Source: an uncultured Caldimicrobium sp. (GTDB taxonomy: Bacteria > Desulfobacterota > Thermodesulfobacteria > Thermodesulfobacteriales > Thermodesulfobacteriaceae). Taken from it: a stretch of DNA of 7,001 nucleotides. The stretch covers positions 1 through 7,001 of the forward strand of contig CALLJI010000045.1 in the NCBI GenBank assembly GCA_938091475.1, read 5' to 3'. The notes under the pieces were generated by a model. That model was not told where the DNA came from. It did no database searches and was given only the letters and a program-made list of their open reading frames with translations. Positions 1-4,370 of this stretch are shown here, in pieces. The first letter of the stretch is position 1, and the number at the start of each line of letters is the position of its first letter. Both the position numbers and the translations under genes were made by a program.

Positions 1-202
1 TAAAATCTTAATAGGTTTAAGAAAAAAGGTCCGCTTCTTGAATGAAAATTTTCTCTATTCGGCAAATCAAAGCTTTCCTTTCCAAATTTTTATCTCCTCA
101 AAAAGAATTTCTACATATTTTGATGGTAACTTAATTAAATACATACAAATTTTCCTCTTAGCTATAAGTTTATTTTACATATTAATATTATTTTATGCTT
201 GA
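1..202 (+). CDS. nuoL: NuoL-like complex I subunit, C-terminal end only (partial)
   Basis: The frame beginning at base 2 is open without a stop until TGA at 200-202, giving the last 66 residues of a protein that starts left of the window. The other two + frames cannot explain the stretch; one has stops at 43 and 121. The peptide has a charged, amphipathic first part (IGLRKKVRFLNEN), then YFDGNLIKYIQ, and ends in one strongly hydrophobic helix of about 20 residues. This matches the known end of NuoL, where a long lateral helix along the membrane arm is followed by a last transmembrane helix; E. coli NuoL ends with a comparable NGYLRWY plus hydrophobic helix. The position directly before nuoM is the usual nuoL place. 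The protein would be the most distal proton-pumping subunit of complex I. The catalytic core lies outside the window, so identity rests on the tail and on context. A related antiporter-like subunit is the alternative. Confidence 0.75.
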   Translation, partial: KILIGLRKKVRFLNENFLYSANQSFPFQIFISSKRISTYFDGNLIKYIQIFLLAISLFYILILFYA

Positions 203-205
203 GGT
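200..205 (+). promoter_or_regulatory. Ribosome binding site of nuoM, overlapping the nuoL stop
   Basis: GAGG at 201-204 lies 7 bases before the nuoM ATG at 212. The TGA stop of the upstream gene (200-202) shares bases with it, so ribosomes ending nuoL stop on the nuoM binding site. This suggests coupled translation. The two nearby ATGs at 195 and 207 are out of frame with nuoM, so the start at 212 is well supported. Confidence 0.7.
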
Positions 206-211
206 AATGAG

Positions 212-1594
212 ATGGAACTTAGCACTTTTATTATAATATTATTTCTATTACTTATACTTTCCTTTTATTTAATAAAGGAATTTCAATCAAATAACAATAA
301 ATTAGTAACTCTATCTTTACTATTATTTTTCATTCCGATGTTATTGATTACCAAAACAATTTTAATAAAAACTTCTATCCATTATATATATTTTAAAGGT
401 TTAGGATTACAATTCAAATTTAGTTTAGATATTCCTGCACTAATCTTTTTATGGCTAAACTATCTACTTTTCTTATTTTTGTACACCTTCCTTCCGCTTA
501 AACAGCAAAACAATCTTCAAAATGGGTTAATACTTTTCCTGTTTGTCATAAATAATTTCTTTTTTTTAGCTGGTGATTTAATTACTTTCATAATTTTTTG
601 GGAAGCTATGCTCATCCCATCCACCCTGCTTATCTATTATTTTTCTGGAGAGAAAAGGAGATCTAATGCTTTGGAATTTCTTATTTATAACTTTGGATTT
701 AGTATTTTTTTAATTTTTGGAATAATCCTACTGTATGTAAATTCTCAAACCCTAGAACTTAATGCTTTAAAATATGTCCCACATTATCTTATTGCATTAT
801 TACTCTATATAGGGATTATGGTGAAAACTCCGGTCGTACCTTTACACGGATGGCTGTTAAATACCTATTATCATTTGCCAAGTCCCATTACTGCTATATT
901 TTCAGGGATTTTAAGTAAATACGCACTTTATGCATTTTATAGATTTTTTGAAAATGTTTCGCTTTCGCTCAATTTTTTATTATTAATTACTATCGCTTCA
1001 GCTATTATTTCTGCTCTTCTTGCCTTATCTCATAAAGATCTTAAAAAAATATTCACATATATGAGTATGAGTCATTTAAACATTATGTTAGCAGGTTCAA
1101 TGGCTATGTTACCCTATTTCTCAATAAGTTTAATAATTCCTTTTTCTCTTTTTCATGGTTTATTGTCTTTTATACTTTTTATTTATATTTATTATTTAGA
1201 AAGTATAACAGGTGAACTAAATATTGATAATTATGGCAACTTAACAGTTTTAACACCCAAGTTTACCTTCTTTTTTGTTACTTACTTATTGGTTTTAGCA
1301 GGATTTCCGATCTTTTCCTATTTTTTTATTGAATTTATCTTATTAAGTACTCTTTTTAAAGTTTCCATATTATTAGGATTCTTATTAAGCTTAGCTATAG
1401 GTATTAATCTGACTTATAAAGCCATCGTTTTTTATAAATTAATTTTTTTAAAAAATACCGGCAGTGCTTCACTTAAAATGAAAGACCTACCCAAAAGTTT
1501 ATTGTCTTTAAGCCTTATTACTTTCATTCTAATACTCTATCTAACCTTCATCTTCTACCCTCTGTTGAACTTGTTATCCCAAGGAGGTATTTAG
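212..1594 (+). CDS. nuoM: NADH-quinone oxidoreductase subunit M (complex I, NuoM)
   Basis: This is an antiporter-like membrane subunit of complex I, which couples electron transfer to quinone with proton translocation across the cytoplasmic membrane. The 460 residues are almost entirely hydrophobic helices. Proton-channel residues known from E. coli NuoM can be placed: Glu131 in FWEAMLIP (E. coli E144), Lys205 in VKTPVVPLHGWL (K234), Lys236 in GILSKY (K265), His288 in YMSMSHLN, His315 in FHGLLSF and Glu374 in FFIEF (E407). The spacings between most of these agree with E. coli. At 460 residues it is about 50 shorter than the E. coli protein (509). The usual HGWLPDAHxxAP after the TM7 lysine reads HGWLLNTYYHLP here, losing the Pro, Asp and His. 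The start ATG follows GAGG at a 7-base spacing. It is the second of three tightly packed genes, 9 bp after the nuoL tail and 1 bp before nuoN. Mrp antiporter or membrane hydrogenase subunits are homologous alternatives, but the L-M-N order favours complex I. Confidence 0.9.
   Translation: MELSTFIIILFLLLILSFYLIKEFQSNNNKLVTLSLLLFFIPMLLITKTILIKTSIHYIYFKGLGLQFKFSLDIPALIFLWLNYLLFLFLYTFLPLKQQNNLQNGLILFLFVINNFFFLAGDLITFIIFWEAMLIPSTLLIYYFSGEKRRSNALEFLIYNFGFSIFLIFGIILLYVNSQTLELNALKYVPHYLIALLLYIGIMVKTPVVPLHGWLLNTYYHLPSPITAIFSGILSKYALYAFYRFFENVSLSLNFLLLITIASAIISALLALSHKDLKKIFTYMSMSHLNIMLAGSMAMLPYFSISLIIPFSLFHGLLSFILFIYIYYLESITGELNIDNYGNLTVLTPKFTFFFVTYLLVLAGFPIFSYFFIEFILLSTLFKVSILLGFLLSLAIGINLTYKAIVFYKLIFLKNTGSASLKMKDLPKSLLSLSLITFILILYLTFIFYPLLNLLSQGGI
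1581..1588 (+). promoter_or_regulatory. Strong ribosome binding site of nuoN inside the end of nuoM
   Basis: AAGGAGGT is a full-length match to the 16S rRNA anti-Shine-Dalgarno core and lies 7 bases before the nuoN ATG at 1596. It lies within the last codons of nuoM and encodes part of that protein's SQGGI ending. It fixes the nuoN start and supports coupled translation of nuoM and nuoN. Confidence 0.85.
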
Positions 1595-1595
1595 A

Positions 1596-3029
1596 ATGAA
1601 TTTGATTACTTGGATGTTACCTGAATTTTTCTTATCTTTTAATAGTATACTTTTATTACTAATTAATAGTTTTTTAATTTCTAATAGTAGAAATCAATAC
1701 TATCTATGGATATCAAATCTTTTTATCTCCTTTTTATTATTCTTTCTATTAAACTTTATTTTGACCGACTTACCTTCAAGTTTTGTTTATGTTGATAAAG
1801 TTCATTTTTATTTTCGTATCATTATTTTTCTATTTAGTCTCATTTTGTATATATCTATGCAAAACATCCTATTAAAAGAAAGAAACTTAAATGAATTTTC
1901 TGTACTTTACTCTTGGTTGGTTGCCTTTTCTTCGTTTCTTTCTTCCACTGCGAATTTATTAGTAGCTTTTCTTTTAATAGAAACTATTTCTATCGTTCTT
2001 TATATCCTTGTTAGTTTCTATAGAAAAAATTTTTACTCCATAGAAGCTGGATTAAAATATTATTTTTTAGGAACTTTTACCTCCCTTTTTCTGTTATTAG
2101 GCATTTATTTCATTTATTATGCTTCCCTTGAATTTGAAATTTTTAAAATTTTTACCTCTCCTCATTCCAAGAGCAATTTTTTTAATTTAGGTTTTTTGTT
2201 AATTTTTATTGGGCTTGTTTTTAAATTAGGAGGAGCACCCTTTCATTTCTGGTTACCAGAAGTTTATCAAGGAGCCCCTCTTATAGTTTTTCCTATACTT
2301 ATTCTCATTTCAAAATTAGCATTTGCTCTCTTTTTAACTAATCTTATACTTCCCTTTCTTTTATTTACCTCTAATATTTACTTAAATCTTGAATTTTTTA
2401 ATAAATTTTTCTTCCTTATTGCCTTTTTATCTATGCTAATTGGTAATCTACTCGCTCTAAAACAAGAAGAAGTCAAAAGACTTTTAGCTTATTCTTCTAT
2501 TGCACACATCGGTTATTTACTTACACTTTGGGCCATCCCATGGGAAACAGATACAGTACATATTTTTTATGGGTATTTATTTATATATTCACTAACTCTT
2601 TTAGGACTGTTATTTCTTTTAATTCCTATTCCTAACAAAAAAATAATTATGATAAATATAAATTCTCTTTTCTATTATTTAAAAGATAGAAATTTTATCT
2701 TAATCATAGCTTTTCTAATTTTTATATTCTCTTTAGCAGGATTACCTCCAACAGCTGGATTTATAACCAAACTCTTTGTACTAATTAAATTAATTAAAAA
2801 AAGTTCCTATTTTCTTGCTTTTATATTTCTATTTACTTCTATACTTTCTTTATATTACTACTTCAAATTAATCCAACCTATTCTCAAAATTCTTGCGGAA
2901 AGGGCCTATGAATTAAAATTCAAAAAAGTAACTTTTTTGGAGGTTCTTTATACTCTAATAATAATTTTAGTGAGTTTTTATTTGACCTTATCAACATTCA
3001 GGCCTGATTATATTTTTTTCTTTAAATAA
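1596..3029 (+). CDS. nuoN: NADH-quinone oxidoreductase subunit N (complex I, NuoN)
   Basis: This is the antiporter-like membrane subunit that sits between NuoM and the NuoA/J/K part of the complex I arm and carries one proton channel. The 477 residues are close to the E. coli length (485). Family landmarks appear in order: LPEFFLSF at the N-terminus; LLIETISIVLY with Glu129 (E. coli E133); GLKYYFLG with Lys154 (K158); VFKLGGAPFHFWLPEVYQGAP with Lys210 (K217); Lys240 in LISKLAF (K247); KRLLAYSSIAHIGYLL at 294-309; and SLAGLPPTAGFITK with Lys392 (K395). So the channel lysines and glutamate are all present. The usual PDVY motif is PEVY here, a conservative change. The start is fixed by AAGGAGGT at 1581-1588. 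The gene begins 1 bp after nuoM and ends the nuo group. Its last 39 bp overlap the convergent activator gene, leaving no room for a terminator between them. The coding strand is extremely T-rich, partly because Phe, Leu and Ile codons dominate. Confidence 0.93.
   Translation: MNLITWMLPEFFLSFNSILLLLINSFLISNSRNQYYLWISNLFISFLLFFLLNFILTDLPSSFVYVDKVHFYFRIIIFLFSLILYISMQNILLKERNLNEFSVLYSWLVAFSSFLSSTANLLVAFLLIETISIVLYILVSFYRKNFYSIEAGLKYYFLGTFTSLFLLLGIYFIYYASLEFEIFKIFTSPHSKSNFFNLGFLLIFIGLVFKLGGAPFHFWLPEVYQGAPLIVFPILILISKLAFALFLTNLILPFLLFTSNIYLNLEFFNKFFFLIAFLSMLIGNLLALKQEEVKRLLAYSSIAHIGYLLTLWAIPWETDTVHIFYGYLFIYSLTLLGLLFLLIPIPNKKIIMININSLFYYLKDRNFILIIAFLIFIFSLAGLPPTAGFITKLFVLIKLIKKSSYFLAFIFLFTSILSLYYYFKLIQPILKILAERAYELKFKKVTFLEVLYTLIIILVSFYLTLSTFRPDYIFFFK
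2991..3029. other. 39-bp convergent overlap of nuoN and activator coding ends
   Basis: The last 12 codons plus stop of nuoN (+) and the last 12 codons plus stop of the activator (-) use the same DNA with coinciding codon boundaries. The TAA of nuoN is read as TTA (Leu448) on the other strand, and the TGA of the activator is read as TCA (Ser466) in nuoN. A palindromic AGGCCT at 3000-3005 encodes Arg-Pro in both proteins. No hairpin followed by a T-run is visible around the overlap, so the two messages probably run into each other. Confidence 0.9.
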
Positions 3030-4370
3030 GCCATATTTTTTCATTTTATTTATTAATTGTTTTCTTGAAATACCTAAATATTCCGCTGTTTTAGTTTGAT
3101 TAAAATTATTTATTTTTAGTGCTTTTAAAATTAACTCCCGCTCTACTTCTTTTAGTTTTAAATCTTTTGCCAAACTTATATTGCTTTCCATATTTTCTAT
3201 TGCCTCTTGTTCCCTTCTTAAATTCAAAAAACTTAATAAATCCTCAGAAAGATAACCATCAGAAGACAAAATCATTGCCCTTTCAATTACATTGATCAAT
3301 TCTCTTACATTACCTGGCCAGGAATATTCTAATAATAGTTGAAGAAAACCTTTAGAAAAACCTTTAAAAACCTTTCCCACCTCTTGGGACTTTACTCGGA
3401 TAAAGTGTTCAAGTAATAAAGGAATATCCTCTTTTCTCTCCCTCAAGGGTGGTATTTCAATGACTACAGTATTTAACCGAAAATAGAGATCAGCCCTAAA
3501 ATTACCCCTTTTAACTTCATCTTCTAAATTTTTATTAGTTGCAGATATAATTCTAACATCAGACTTAAGAAATTTTGTCCCACCTACGCGTAAAAAGGTT
3601 TTTTCCTGAATAAATCTTAGAAATTTTTTTTGTAAGGCTAAAGGAAGCTCGCCTACTTCATCTATAAACAATGTACCACCATCGGCAAGCTCAACTAATC
3701 CCTTTTTAGATGTATAAGCTCCAGTAAAAGCTCCTTTTTCGTAGCCAAAAACTTCACTCTCAAAGATAGTTTCTTGTAAAAGGGTACAATCTAAAACAAT
3801 AAAAGGTCCGTCTTTTCTTTGAGAAAGCTGATGAATAATTCGGGCTAGGAGTTCCTTGCCTGTACCTGTTTCCCCATAAATTAAAACATTACAATGCGTT
3901 TCTGCTATGGTAGGTAAAAATTCTTTAATCCTTTTTATAGGTTGACTTTGACCAATAAATAAATTCAGCACTTCCGAAATTTTGGCATCCTTTTTTTCAT
4001 TATATCCGATAATTTCACTTAATAAGTTACATAAACACTCTTGATTTAATTCGTTAGTAAAATAATAAGATGCACCTGCTTTAGTGAATTTAACTGCTAA
4101 ATTCATATTGTCTGGTGCATTAGTTACTAAAATAGAAGCATCAGGAATTAATTCTTTTAGTTTCTTTATTAGGATTTCTGTTTCTTCAAAAAAACTTAAA
4201 TAATCTATGGTAACTAATTTATAGTCTTTAGTTGAAAATTGTTTAAAAATTTTTTCATCATTTAGTTTCTCGTATATATAAATTTCAACAGCTATATTTT
4301 GTATTAAATCCTCTATACAAAAGAAAATCTTACATTGATCTTCTCTTTTGGTAAAAATTATCAGTTTCAT
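2991..4370 (-). CDS. Sigma-54-dependent AAA+ transcriptional activator with degenerate receiver domain
   Basis: This is an NtrC-family enhancer-binding protein of 459 residues, which would use ATP hydrolysis to open promoters held by sigma-54 RNA polymerase. Residues 1-120 have the outline of a response-regulator receiver. The central AAA+ domain (about 138-370) is complete: Walker A GETGTGKE at 166-173, sigma-54 contact loop GAFTGA at 213-218, Walker B GGTLFIDE at 231-238, ATN sensor at 277-279, FRADLYFRL at 291-299 and WPGNVREL at 351-358. A Fis-type helix-turn-helix lies at about 410-448 (NQTKTAEYLGISRKQL). In the receiver, Asp56 can align with the phosphorylated Asp and Thr83 with the conserved Thr. 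However, the N-terminal acidic pair is absent (IIFTKR) and the conserved Lys is Asn106, so normal phosphorylation is doubtful. The start is firm: TAG directly precedes the ATG in frame, and that ATG overlaps the dnaE stop as ATGA. Only a weak AGGT (4381-4384, 10-base spacing) precedes it, so translation is probably coupled to dnaE. Targets and partner kinase are unknown. Confidence 0.93.
   Translation of the reverse strand: MKLIIFTKREDQCKIFFCIEDLIQNIAVEIYIYEKLNDEKIFKQFSTKDYKLVTIDYLSFFEETEILIKKLKELIPDASILVTNAPDNMNLAVKFTKAGASYYFTNELNQECLCNLLSEIIGYNEKKDAKISEVLNLFIGQSQPIKRIKEFLPTIAETHCNVLIYGETGTGKELLARIIHQLSQRKDGPFIVLDCTLLQETIFESEVFGYEKGAFTGAYTSKKGLVELADGGTLFIDEVGELPLALQKKFLRFIQEKTFLRVGGTKFLKSDVRIISATNKNLEDEVKRGNFRADLYFRLNTVVIEIPPLRERKEDIPLLLEHFIRVKSQEVGKVFKGFSKGFLQLLLEYSWPGNVRELINVIERAMILSSDGYLSEDLLSFLNLRREQEAIENMESNISLAKDLKLKEVERELILKALKINNFNQTKTAEYLGISRKQLINKMKKYGLFKEKNIIRPEC
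4367..4370 (-). promoter_or_regulatory. ATGA stop-start overlap coupling dnaE to the activator
   Basis: On the - strand the bases read ATGA. ATG is the first codon of the sigma-54 activator and TGA is the stop of dnaE. Because an in-frame TAG immediately precedes the ATG and the Shine-Dalgarno match is poor, ribosomes finishing dnaE probably restart here. Confidence 0.75.

Noticed and set aside
1443..1455. T7A6 tract in nuoM as a hairpin or curved regulatory site
   Set aside because: It is in coding sequence for Phe-Leu-Lys-rich residues in an extremely AT-rich gene. Nothing beyond composition supports a function.
3005..3060. Possible terminator at the end of nuoN, suggested by T-runs
   Set aside because: The T-runs are not preceded by a GC-rich inverted repeat, and the bases belong to conserved codons of the activator helix-turn-helix on the other strand.
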